A stretch of 57,742 bases of DNA from an archaeon (GTDB taxonomy: Archaea > Nanobdellota > Nanobdellia > Woesearchaeales > ARS49): positions 1-57,742 of the forward strand of contig JAGVQG010000057.1 in assembly GCA_020051845.1 (NCBI GenBank). Direction: 5' to 3'. Every line of letters begins with the position of its first letter. Position 1 is the first letter of the stretch. The position numbers and the translations under genes were made by a program. Shown here piece after piece: positions 34,901 through 39,174 of this stretch. Under the pieces are notes generated by a model that saw only the letters and a program-made list of their open reading frames with translations, was not told the DNA's origin and made no database searches.

Positions 34901-36991
34901 GTAATAGATGCCGTCTTTTAGGAATATTAGTGCGGGCTTGCCATTTACTGTTACTCCAAGCACTTGGCGTCCGTTCTTGTCCTGTATATCGAATTGCTGG
35001 TTGAATGTCAGATAATCTTGGTCATCTGCCGCTGAGCTGCCGACCAGGAAGTATCTTGTCGGATCCCGTGTCTTTTCTTTGGAGTCCGGTGGCGTGCTTC
35101 TGTATGCGAAATTGGCGCCTTTGCTCACGGAATCGACTTTCAATCCATCAGCAGTGAGTATGTGGCTGGGGCCGCTTCCCGCGATGTCTCCGTTGAGCCA
35201 GCCTCTTTCAGGATGGTAGAATCTTGACAAGAATATCTCGGGCTTGCTTGTGAGGTCCTGTTCCAGGCCGTTGAGTGTTTTCTTGTCGAGTTTTGTGTTG
35301 AACAGTTGCTGCAGGGTCATTCCTCCGCAGTTGATTGTGTCTCCTTGGGCAGAACAATCGTAACTCTTCGAGGTGATTGTGCCATCCGCCGCTCGTTCTG
35401 GTACTGTCACTTTTGATTTCTTGCCGTTCTTCAAATCCTCCTCGAGGCGATTTTGCACTGCCTGTAATCCTTCTTTTGCCGCTCGCACTGCTGCCAGGGC
35501 GTTTGCCTTGGCGTCGAGAAGCTCCCTGCCGTTCCCGGTCTGGAGATGATAGGTTACGGCTATTGGTCTGTTTTCCTTGTCTGCCGCTCCTGTGATTAGT
35601 TTGTATCCTGCGATGATCGCGTTGGCTCCTGTCCCGGTGAGCGTGAAATCGGTCATTTCCTGTGCGTTGTTCTTTATCTGCGTCACGAACGACCAGCTGT
35701 TTTCTTTGGTTGAATGGAAGCGGTCATCTGTCGGATGCTCTCCTGATCCTTTTACGACTGCGTCCACGTAGTCCTTTCCGGAGTAACTGAAGCCGGTCGC
35801 GGTCTGGGCTATTGATAGCGTTCCGTCAAAGATCTTGAATTGGTTGTCTCTGTGTGTGACAAGTATTGGTTTGTTGGCGTTTTCCGCCGTGCTCTTCACA
35901 TCGATGGCATCCCCTTCAAGGGTCTTTCGTCGGTAGATGTCGATGGAGCCGGCACCTTCTATTATTACCTTGTCGGTTCCGATATTTGCTTCGATTTTCC
36001 CGTTCTGCAGGTGTGTGATTGACACTACTCCTTGGTCTGTGAGTTCTTTTATCTCGTGGACCGTTCCTTTGAACAGCGACGAGCAGATTGTGCCGGAACA
36101 ATAGTTGATGTTTCCATTCGCATCCATTGCCATGCTGTTGAAGACCTCATTGCCGAAGATGTAGATTGGGGGGTGGCCTTCGCGCAATATCACAAATCCT
36201 TGTTCCTTGCCTTCGAAATTTCCGACCACGTCCTTTCCAACAGGTTGTAGCAGGCGCACTTTATTGAGTCCTGTCATCTCAAGCCCTTGTGGTGGAGTCG
36301 CGCCTTTTGAGCAGTCGTTGAAGGCGGCATTGCACAGGTATGCCTTGCCGTCTGGAGTTGTGAGGAACACTATGTCGGTCGAACCGATCAGGTTCACATC
36401 GGTGTTCGCGAGGTTTGGGAATATCTTCTTCAATGCAGCGTTCGCGGCAGCAGGATCAAGACCTGAGAGTCCGGGTTTCTCGCCCGCGATCGCGTTGAGG
36501 ACTGCGGCGTTGCCGAGCTGATCGACAGTCATCAATTTCTTCATTTCTTGCGGTAGTTTGGAAAGAGTTTCTGGGCTTGTCGTAGCCAGGTGTTGTATTT
36601 GTTCAGCCGTGACTTGCTTCACTAGCGTCGGGTCACCTTCCATGATTTTCATCACTTCGACGAGCTGTTGTGTGTTCGGTCTGCCTTGGTACATCCCTAA
36701 TTGTGCGATTATCTTCGGGTTTGATTTAGCAAGGGCCTGTATATCGGAGAGTTTCATGGATTTGATCTGGTCAGCAGTGACCGATATTTTGTCTATTACT
36801 CCCTTGTAGGCTAGAGGTTGGTCAGGGCAGAAAGTGCTGGCGCAGTCTTTTACGGGCTGTGCGGACGGTTGTGCTGGTTGTGATCCGGTGCTGCCTGTTG
36901 ATGGGTTTTGCGCGAACGCAACAGGGAAGCTGCTGATGATAAGCATGATCGTTAGGACGATGCTTGCCAGTCCGCGTGTTGTCTCGTTCAT
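19910..36991 (-). CDS. 5,693-aa giant exported multidomain protein
   Basis: One uninterrupted 17-kb frame. Signal peptide 1-27 (cleavage VAFA-Q). Residues about 30-930 are beta-rich with scattered cysteines. About 940-2330 is a long TPR-like/coiled-coil solenoid. About 2345-2545 is a hydrophobic Gly/Ala-rich block. About 2550-3130 is helical, followed by a Pro/Ala linker. About 3238-3440 is a nucleotidyltransferase-like fold (D3290, D3292, D3354). Then come beta modules, a second hydrophobic patch (about 3825) and a Pro/Ala/Lys linker. Two FHA domains follow (about 4516-4612 and 4620-4727), then HELSEA (4864) and a helical C-terminus. The start overlaps the stop of the pilin-like gene. It is probably a surface or host-contact protein; its function is unknown. 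Confidence 0.9.
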   Translation of the reverse strand: MNETTRGLASIVLTIMLIISSFPVAFAQNPSTGSTGSQPAQPSAQPVKDCASTFCPDQPLAYKGVIDKISVTADQIKSMKLSDIQALAKSNPKIIAQLGMYQGRPNTQQLVEVMKIMEGDPTLVKQVTAEQIQHLATTSPETLSKLPQEMKKLMTVDQLGNAAVLNAIAGEKPGLSGLDPAAANAALKKIFPNLANTDVNLIGSTDIVFLTTPDGKAYLCNAAFNDCSKGATPPQGLEMTGLNKVRLLQPVGKDVVGNFEGKEQGFVILREGHPPIYIFGNEVFNSMAMDANGNINYCSGTICSSLFKGTVHEIKELTDQGVVSITHLQNGKIEANIGTDKVIIEGAGSIDIYRRKTLEGDAIDVKSTAENANKPILVTHRDNQFKIFDGTLSIAQTATGFSYSGKDYVDAVVKGSGEHPTDDRFHSTKENSWSFVTQIKNNAQEMTDFTLTGTGANAIIAGYKLITGAADKENRPIAVTYHLQTGNGRELLDAKANALAAVRAAKEGLQAVQNRLEEDLKNGKKSKVTVPERAADGTITSKSYDCSAQGDTINCGGMTLQQLFNTKLDKKTLNGLEQDLTSKPEIFLSRFYHPERGWLNGDIAGSGPSHILTADGLKVDSVSKGANFAYRSTPPDSKEKTRDPTRYFLVGSSAADDQDYLTFNQQFDIQDKNGRQVLGVTVNGKPALIFLKDGIYYDSSGKQLDPNNAQDKSMITNAKALSTTETFSKTTENGVEKNTARMRTDDIVLQSVLNDKTGLLASDYTFSRDLAKAMDNSIKVFHGDGKVLRITGENVLLFGAGQSGKLGDFYKTQYTNGEANVNVLKDLEKGWSKGERVAKELSDELTAYYMGKLTEHQKTEYTQQAYDEIKAKLNREPTKDELQKAFGVVVYTKAKEQTAAQLGNIETPSIYGRVLTQGQTTGFLGEDFLKMIKDPADARVSLYNALTARAEGKYADAVNAFNEYASKGGDSKRALQGVVSTYIEAKDFKAAKAALPKSDQPVYSLIEASIDAAEAQNTLDSKTRADMYQNIASKLKVQSDTDPDFLRARAQYLVEAASAIANDPKRNEQAYKDALAVAISSATSATLSDQDKNDLMLRLGATADEMKAQNPDVWAKLSDDAKLEMTLRDIQRKSNDLAQQAFILSRSTNPADQARAKEMLENAGQGLRDFIAKQQGRQTPTDIYETLAQIYLAQGNTGAAAEAAAKAQAANRDQAVAKDFDPLKGFDYYSFALKNYDLASLGLRIDEAKTSTAINQFNAATKQLATAKNTQEASNAKAAIDAAQREINTASNDLITRAKTALPFIFDASAGKQNQNTMLGQIKDAYVRIGDLANAATAASSITKNVENVRNTPAWNALKTEERQHLLDQNIGALQTMLQDAAARQDATNTKGILTIITYDTLAAITELDSTKPKDDNEKKAIDQRKNDIKASLDRSYEQAFNTLNTYSEKKEIADLAKGNAGQQAVNNLYASLVMQVLSDKDDEHKTALLVLAKEFDNTGDTKAMENAVDSLIRDNYKSAYTKEQLDEIVQNTIKSLQLSTTMANAYAQRGNAIDSTKSAATASDQAVTNAMTNAEIAKIDLQKYDKAVAAKAELAAMRIDLSRINDPEYLKANPKLNEDITRAKQLQKDAAYIDSDVVKKNGDLIKSLQNSRETNYQANTQYNNMIAWGLADHEFTQRLNENQQWTDVYARAKANTLTENDKSFLTRQGVKPESIDLLEQISDLRSLSIDNVALAGRKDKMAEAQYNQVEATRIGLGRPSTTATELDRLLKIRAGQQDLLKSAKYAIQTGNEAIDTRIKTLQDRLSRTTDANEKIFLSERIDKLKADSGQFTDYQKTLEQQITNQENIVKATTTALADIQGRKGSDNLDIRAQEERIRLLSGLSLAERGKLGQNANVPDLIKTAVNDLDTVKTENKRAIVSSFSALMIDTDSRLKTWVDQAPSMSTKDYVDKQAENSKDMQLMALRAKIIMNGDPSLALAFAQDQAYNQRKYGTALKSDYDNQHTQEWVATVRNAADQVLETDFKKAANMESYRAIKNGATGELLESQMAQFVQKHPSFSMQSQNMAGTNLQDYAFNRAQVEIKQQLETSIDENIAKGMRDLMDKGTRYDDAAKAMTKALQNDNDVKSLNELTGKRMATARSGQDLMNAYLSDGTTTTRDSDFAFVQQSKILAEIKTGMDRLQTQQKTMPQENYVNSVAAYKKQLDSIIGNRNTNDIMALNAGAAATDLEGNYARYLVEHRLEGSYLSKSNRLVTQAVNGNFNEYTDSSLATAKTNVARGLVMSLVAAQGINNLDEGLKQNAIKQGVITEDKKAGTLSINREYIKNAAVHVDANIEYGLKENWMDTYLGDQTLVLSLATMGLGTSVMGGAKAVQAINWLSTGVRAGARPAVQFLARTAIFEGVNQAAQYGGGLAINTMDMAYNGKITNAQSWKDNLGITTLSERGVLGTSIAAANAYSTSLAFFGAGSISHSAAASFGNGVRSFVQGSLNSGQTIGKLAEFVGKEAITQTAMLVPAVVPEVTSAWLKGEKIDIESIAGHALVGGVTFAIGTRGMEAAAARTTGRILGRTVPEITQRASQERATALQDATFATQAVERRLAEPQKIAYEAKVKDALEPLTAQRDAAIKKLGSLTAGTKNQAESEINAQYAAAETKARANVLAEVVGEGKTQKTINAALDKVQGNDNLISAVQRMNEAAAERAKATGVLTPEEVKAGMKSPGLDATAFKLANLKHTQAAIEVVDQQRRLGMITTGTAESMVRSIAETGGVIDRAVSEVIPKAQNAIHAAQFIETNKATLLPEAAKTIREKAASDLTAALGSFSESMANAEGGALSRTKTYYEALGKLAKEVERQQKEGINDQSKIAPLVQELQRQQAAASATPLDAESAADAQQVANAVVASIKNNGDVNLEPYARAETAAQILQDATTKARSETAKPATAELIRFTGDPEFVKAQQEYQEQQSNTPPTDLKIKTMTTEQVQKYELYKRAMVEQELNNRFAQVLAGGKPFRDAGVNAEVARRLAAGETLPAELMNELRLEISRDSAEVKKAAFDYVQSAGQAQVATVASIVGENLAAQAIVRSNLAESAKAVEAAAQPAAVPAAPATPAVAQPAVRPTPVEVTPAPPKIVPLFGEPRSGEALRIAAREMTEGSALEVRRQGKDAQQAEFISVDATGINVRLRNTDGSYLRNADGSVITEKIMFDDTTAQVRREAPAQAEALSLPAKPFTEQTRNEQSIVSESGRAVTIKVDEAVSSVFDYANKLGINVQIAGGNAEKALRGAKPTAGEGRDLDIGIPSEAALAVVKLQDAPLTESAKQMLAEQARLGRNLGPQQEKLLANMQMILDAGGSGVRLDVVAVDGKYSPDIAFIQGLSRTRNLIGSDGRISTPDSFVSDAQQNRFVIPETNLPQRHEFPLRFVRSVTTIEGYKPVEADYKAAMDAIKGNKDLDRIGSTFPTDRAVTVKQLLKLATDTLHPEIADRMMTEMGLYKYLDKSGFDPKGPSIQRNLELNLKEIFAGDNLVKLRERFTENGKVDNDRLSTALQGVMEGKLTLSEALNNKIPTSQEYANMVGQSTTNGKVDESVLAQTFIEATKAGAPAAPQAAPIETGKPVAPAQQAPVAPETTNKVTPTAEEAANLRQYLPPRTSITDITVLPTGETIVQLEQSSLLGSRTSKTLTLDTNRVYTLENGRTLSVVDGKLQLNDAVVKPTSTVEGGIFGSKMQESMHIKDSKGTITTPVTVSLRTTDQGTLLVKTTQPRGILPRIFSLGLLGKSIETQRTMAVGDVMRLSDGKVLRVEKVNIKDENGEIIGQSTQAQIMPFYPRYLTKLGIPTDIAITAATVTATGMLTPLAFLNLVPLKRIYTGINQLVKYTPSDWVELSSLRSSDRGNKVGTPIDLTKARAAAEAIAKPVAEKPAITPPESVTPAPVVKVPEPVVKPEAPATAKPAPVEAKPVVPEPIAQPEAQPRPQPVVTPAAPTTKVRTTIDTVNKELANQIRLPAGEGVKSITMFESAVDTVAKVDIAREGGTDTYYLVSGLGYTRRIANTDITMRYEGDNLYFERDATSFGSTRLAQLFGKQNTRLAIIDRETIQTAQDIAQQSPKPAAQTPAPAVKLPVAQNEIIARDLDQEYTLQNVVNMIESKGIMGHIIYSNLAPEIRAQVQSQLSAGAKKTLDAYLFIYEQKAFSDAVKNNPEVNQKITDRKNSDKLEKQRLEVLDIGADKNLWAQGTEIEKGGLSNIIRIMIEGEIIQGQFGQLANGDTTTTAGPHGPFYIVVDTNPVKGNPSDIANHKAYVVPEAIDRIALREMLNKAQTAGLIDKPNADSISRRIVTYDEFITGQGDIPKTIELAESKAQKPAAPESVVPAVKVPLTAKDRLAQSLDSGLKQGKRFDSVAVDLDGIVWIKTYEGKIEGFGDMYGFQRLERMNIVQEGPVKTKTVLGDERIIGNNKIVRIVETDGQNRVVADRIEVTPREGGEKTIVEVKELPIGNIFGGPAAQPAVAEPPVQIVAGPAVETARKITIAGKTVILRPGERLVIGRDKALETENPNNFIIGDMTVSGRHAEVFIENGVVMIQDIGSKNGVRVNGQNIGFKAAPLTTDTQIGFAKNVVISLGAEISAPAAKPKGGVVIRVNDGKQLSLNEGEKIILGRRSEAGDPKRLQIANEGQLKISRDQLEIVFQNGLVKIKNVGTNSIEVGSQNIQPTKEVNLKPSQLQGLKIGSKEFISAEYGNKGAYLGSLEVIERAVGKESVESTAETNKEASEVIPKVLSAVNTIELPKLPVRGLQDPAIAAEVKISVQSTRTAGDPVLDPATRREIGINTITGRPIYEVVIIRENIDAFTTMITDRVAANPAQKAQLEKMILTHELSEAAALNHGFSPTRAHEIGLLAEADFISTIPPTDRTVLREAWRVRQELERATNPELYENSPNTPQDVIAAAQRQAFPAGIEKTVVENTAATREFVSGNAYERAVLAATEIITRQRIAEWVNNPLTAPDALHATTALRGEQQKAAIRNIVNELRITTREEVLQGKQGILQELQTRIESTDYTAQDHTKSALLTEQVQMRLETIMGEETRTPTVFIRETLVPAAKETEEINIVIGGQRKTLTLNDAVKRLEKLRGEPELVEADIMVEALTRHIETFSTTQDSAVQTSVEIAKRAVSDFANSLVTEATKKDPATLPGGRITYEELAQAKSMEASRLEDLPADVQAVAKAIGVKDVGLWLQQLQTFGGDTVSARTFKDVNGQDTISFEFSDQKNHGTEAAALRAYTSRMRRYALQDLALKLEAQKRTTVENTLGKPITSATYAELEIALSPVMGRNELLKQMATIVSKANMKSLPGHFMSGVVLDVNSQSATAHMFGYDISTISRVNGKLLFNPSAAKGGTVVGVVGNVKSVELPTNGLEAVVLRNDGIAESTDLTRTKMFKTMDLRTPAEVQKTLQSEIQIKISELNALTEKAMQPGSPEIVELARKVRARMERAGASQSDIAKINDFIQRQLPEKLKSFDARLQEVLDKGAVPSAKEMIELGKKVSNDYTEVEAMREQFNKIVTEEAYLPKKANNILTKSWESTKAAVDSAIRWIDNTFIGSAARRQSAELLSEYKTIEDGSIKRIYNDDMSLAFVRLERPGNAQPPAAAQESTIAEQAQKASLSASKSKASPKDADLTRDVTTRSTEPIVKITEALRDIEAAKLACRT
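22811..23446 (-). other. Tandem FHA domains inside the giant protein
   Basis: FHA1 shows GERLVIGRD (R4538), SGRHAEV (R4560, H4561) and DIGSKNGVRVNG, the three conserved phosphothreonine-pocket blocks. FHA2 keeps EKIILGRR and ISRDQLEI but has VGTNSIEVG in place of the GS-x-NG block, so it may not bind phosphopeptides. FHA domains normally act in the cytoplasm; here they follow a Sec signal peptide. Confidence 0.8.
26672..27280 (-). other. Nucleotidyltransferase-like fold inside the giant protein
   Basis: The sequence IAGGNAEKALRGAKP, then GRDLDIGIP with D3290/D3292, and later VRLDVVAVDG with D3354, reproduces the GG...DxD...D arrangement of the polymerase-beta-like nucleotidyltransferase fold. 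A helical region resembling the CCA-enzyme/polyA-polymerase head follows. Whether it has NTP-transfer activity is unknown. Confidence 0.6.
29357..29959 (-). other. Hydrophobic Gly/Ala-rich block of the giant protein
   Basis: Residues about 2345-2545 contain several weak hydrophobic helices (LVLSLATMGLGTSVMGG, AIFEGVNQAAQYGGG, TAMLVPAVVPEV, HALVGGVTFAIG) without strong transmembrane charge boundaries. This resembles the membrane-passage or pretoxin segments of polymorphic toxins. It could insert into its own membrane or a partner's membrane (inference). Confidence 0.4.
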
Positions 36992-37944
36992 GTTATTTGT
37001 ATTGGGATATTAATCTTCCAGGTCGCTTCTTTGTTGTCTGTTATAGTGACGATTGCTTCATATGTTCCTTCGGAAGCAGCGGTTACGGTCAGTGTGCCGT
37101 CTTGCTCTATCGTCGAGAACGGGCTGTCGACGGAGTAGGTTATCGGGTCGCCGTCAGGATCGCTACCTTCGATTTTCACGGTCCTTCTGTCGTCCGTGTG
37201 CATCACGAGGCTTACGGGTGATGGTGCATATGGTGGATTATTAGGGGTCAATATTACAGCGAAGGCGAAGGTCGCGGATCCTCTGTTGAGTCTGAAGAGG
37301 ATGGTGCCAGGACCTTGTGTCAGATATGTGATATTCGAGCCAAGAGATTCATGCATTCCTAGGTCTATGGCGTCATCGGTTATTGATGCAGCTACTGTCG
37401 CGGCATCGTCCCTTAGTTCGAGAAGTGGGAAGTTGTCCGCCGCGGTCATTTGTGTTATCTGCTGTGTGAAGTTGCCTTTCGATATCGTCATGTCCCATGT
37501 GAGGGTCGCCGTTACTTTGCCTGGTTTTGCGTCGACCGTGACTTGAGGCGAGTCTCGTCTTTCGACGTTGAATCCAAGTGCCTGTATTTTTTGGGGGTCT
37601 GCGCAGATCGTCAATAGTTTGACCGTGAGTCCTGCGATGTCTGGAGTTATTGAGTCAATTGGTGGGACAGAATCTCCTTGGGCGTCTCGTTCAATCACGA
37701 CAAACTCTGTTCCTATGTCGATCGCGTTGGTGGGCCTTACGGCATATCCGCCAGTGCCTGCGACGAACGTGATTGCGTCGTGTAGTGATGTCTCGAGGCA
37801 GGATTGTATGAGGCTTCTCGCCATTCCTGTGTCAACAACCACCGGTTTTGGCGCGCTAGTCTGAAGCATTAACACGAACGCGACCGTTATCACCACAAGC
37901 AGTCCGATTATCATGAATATCGTGAGTTGCGCGCGTCGTTTCAT
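36988..37944 (-). CDS. Pilin-like protein with Ig/cadherin-like C-terminus (paralogue 2)
   Basis: 318 aa. It starts MKRRAQLTIFMIIGLLVV, a short basic segment and hydrophobic helix like class III (type IV pilin) signal peptides. Next comes an SCLETSLHDAITFVAGTGGY motif, then a beta-rich body. A C-terminal domain (about 230-318) contains GSDPDGDPITYSV and GTYEAIVTITDN, typical of cadherin/Ig-like repeats. It is a paralogue of the 338-aa protein at 41258. It overlaps the genes on both sides by 4 nt (wHTH upstream, giant downstream). Likely a pilus-like or surface subunit functioning with the giant protein. Confidence 0.75.
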   Translation of the reverse strand: MKRRAQLTIFMIIGLLVVITVAFVLMLQTSAPKPVVVDTGMARSLIQSCLETSLHDAITFVAGTGGYAVRPTNAIDIGTEFVVIERDAQGDSVPPIDSITPDIAGLTVKLLTICADPQKIQALGFNVERRDSPQVTVDAKPGKVTATLTWDMTISKGNFTQQITQMTAADNFPLLELRDDAATVAASITDDAIDLGMHESLGSNITYLTQGPGTILFRLNRGSATFAFAVILTPNNPPYAPSPVSLVMHTDDRRTVKIEGSDPDGDPITYSVDSPFSTIEQDGTLTVTAASEGTYEAIVTITDNKEATWKINIPIQIT

Positions 37945-38426
37945 GGTTGGCTCCTGTGGGTGTAGAAGTATTCCGCTCCTCGCAGCGGTATGGCGTCGCT
38001 CATCGAGGGTGTTATTGCTGTTGTGAGATGCACTTCGACCCCACGTACAGTCATTGTCCCCTCGTAATGAGTTATCGCTGTGAGATTTCCGTCTTTGTAC
38101 AGTATCGTTTGCGCGCTGGCAAGATGGGCGTCAGTGGCCAATTCGTTCATTTGTTTGATTAAAGGGTCCGCGGCGCGTTCAGACGCCACGACGCATAAAA
38201 GTGCTACGCAGAGATTGTTCTTGAGGTTTGGGGTTACGGTTATGCTTGGTCCTATGTGCTCGGTCAATAGCACACCTTTCTTTGCGAGATCGTGGACGTG
38301 CTTGTTGGTCCACCCGTAACTGAGGTTTATTTTTGCGGAGAGCTGTCGTATGGTTATGGGTCTGGGTAGATGTTCGAAATGGCGTATTATGGGATAGCCG
38401 CTAAGGGGTCCCTCTTTTATGCGCAT
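37941..38426 (-). CDS. Winged-helix regulator heading the giant-protein operon
   Basis: 161 aa. Residues about 8-60 are a MarR/ArsR-like winged helix (PIIRHFEHLPRPITIRQL, then LSYGWTNKHVHDLAKKGVL). The C-terminal half is a possible sensing domain. It is the first gene of the operon and overlaps the pilin-like gene by 4 nt. A minus-strand TATA (ATATATATAC near 38450-38460) puts transcription start at or near the ATG. A TGATAACA site sits between TATA and ATG, and further palindromes lie upstream, so autoregulation is likely (inference). Confidence 0.75.
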   Translation of the reverse strand: MRIKEGPLSGYPIIRHFEHLPRPITIRQLSAKINLSYGWTNKHVHDLAKKGVLLTEHIGPSITVTPNLKNNLCVALLCVVASERAADPLIKQMNELATDAHLASAQTILYKDGNLTAITHYEGTMTVRGVEVHLTTAITPSMSDAIPLRGAEYFYTHRSQP

Positions 38427-38433
38427 AGTTGAT

Positions 38434-38537
38434 TGTTATCAAATTATTAGTATATATATCTTTGCATTAGACTTATATTAATCTATATTATGATAACATA
38501 ATCAAAAAAATATTAGCATTATCATATTTTTGATAAT
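38434..38537. promoter_or_regulatory. Palindromic TGATAA/TTATCA operator-like sites
   Basis: Three sites: TGTTATCA at 38434-38441; ATTATG-ATAA-CATAAT at 38487-38502, which contains TGATAACA; and ATTATCA-tatttt-TGATAAT at 38518-38537. All contain the half-site TGATAA. The first lies between the TATA box and the start of the wHTH gene, where repressors usually act. No gene is seen in 38427-38574. Confidence 0.55.
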
Positions 38538-38574
38538 AACATGGTGTTTATGACCCTGCTTTTCTGCGGGTTCT

Positions 38575-39174
38575 TCACTCTATATTGCGGGTGTCAACGT
38601 AGCTCAGAAGTGTCATAACCGTCACGATTCCCCATAGGTTGAAGAAAGTGGCCACAAAATATGTCACAGGGGCTTCTGCGATAACAGCCAACAATGTGAG
38701 TGTGAAGAACATGAGGTTAATGATCACCGCCATCAACCAGCGTGTCGCGTATTCTTTTTTGAGACCGATAGATATCACTTTCCGAGGGTTCAATGCAGAG
38801 CGCGCTTTTTGGGCTCTGCTAAGGATGAGGAATGCTGCTGGCACGAAATATGCTGCGCATAAGAATATAATTCCGATTAGCAGCATTGGCATCCGCATTG
38901 CGAGTAGCGAGTCTGCAAAAAAGGTGTATGCTGCAACAAGCACCAAGAAAGGTATCGCGAACCACTCAACAAGTATCATCAACGCGAACAAGGTGTGCAA
39001 AAGTAGTCTTCTGATTGGGGTGCGTGGTATTCCTGCATCTGCTTCAGTCATGCAGGATATGCCCAAACCCAGGAGAAGCGGGCTCAAAAGGGGGATGCTC
39101 GAGACTAGCCACCACAGTAGCAGGCGCAGCGGCCTGCGGAAAGGACGCGTCAATGCGGTTAGTAGGGATATCAT
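38575..39174 (-). CDS. Polytopic membrane protein
   Basis: 199 aa with about five hydrophobic segments (residues about 17-40, 60-85, 92-118, 145-165, 168-190) and a basic loop (SRAQKARSALNPRKV). It overlaps the upstream repeat-protein gene by 4 nt (ATGA), so it closes the operon that starts with the 338-aa pilin-like gene. It is a candidate membrane platform or export helper for that set, but no specific family is recognised. Confidence 0.65.
   Translation of the reverse strand: MISLLTALTRPFRRPLRLLLWWLVSSIPLLSPLLLGLGISCMTEADAGIPRTPIRRLLLHTLFALMILVEWFAIPFLVLVAAYTFFADSLLAMRMPMLLIGIIFLCAAYFVPAAFLILSRAQKARSALNPRKVISIGLKKEYATRWLMAVIINLMFFTLTLLAVIAEAPVTYFVATFFNLWGIVTVMTLLSYVDTRNIE

Noticed and set aside
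38552-38575. Hairpin-like ACCCTGC ... GCGGGT as a terminator of the 42274-38575 operon
   Set aside because: One arm has an extra base and there is no T-run after it on the minus strand.
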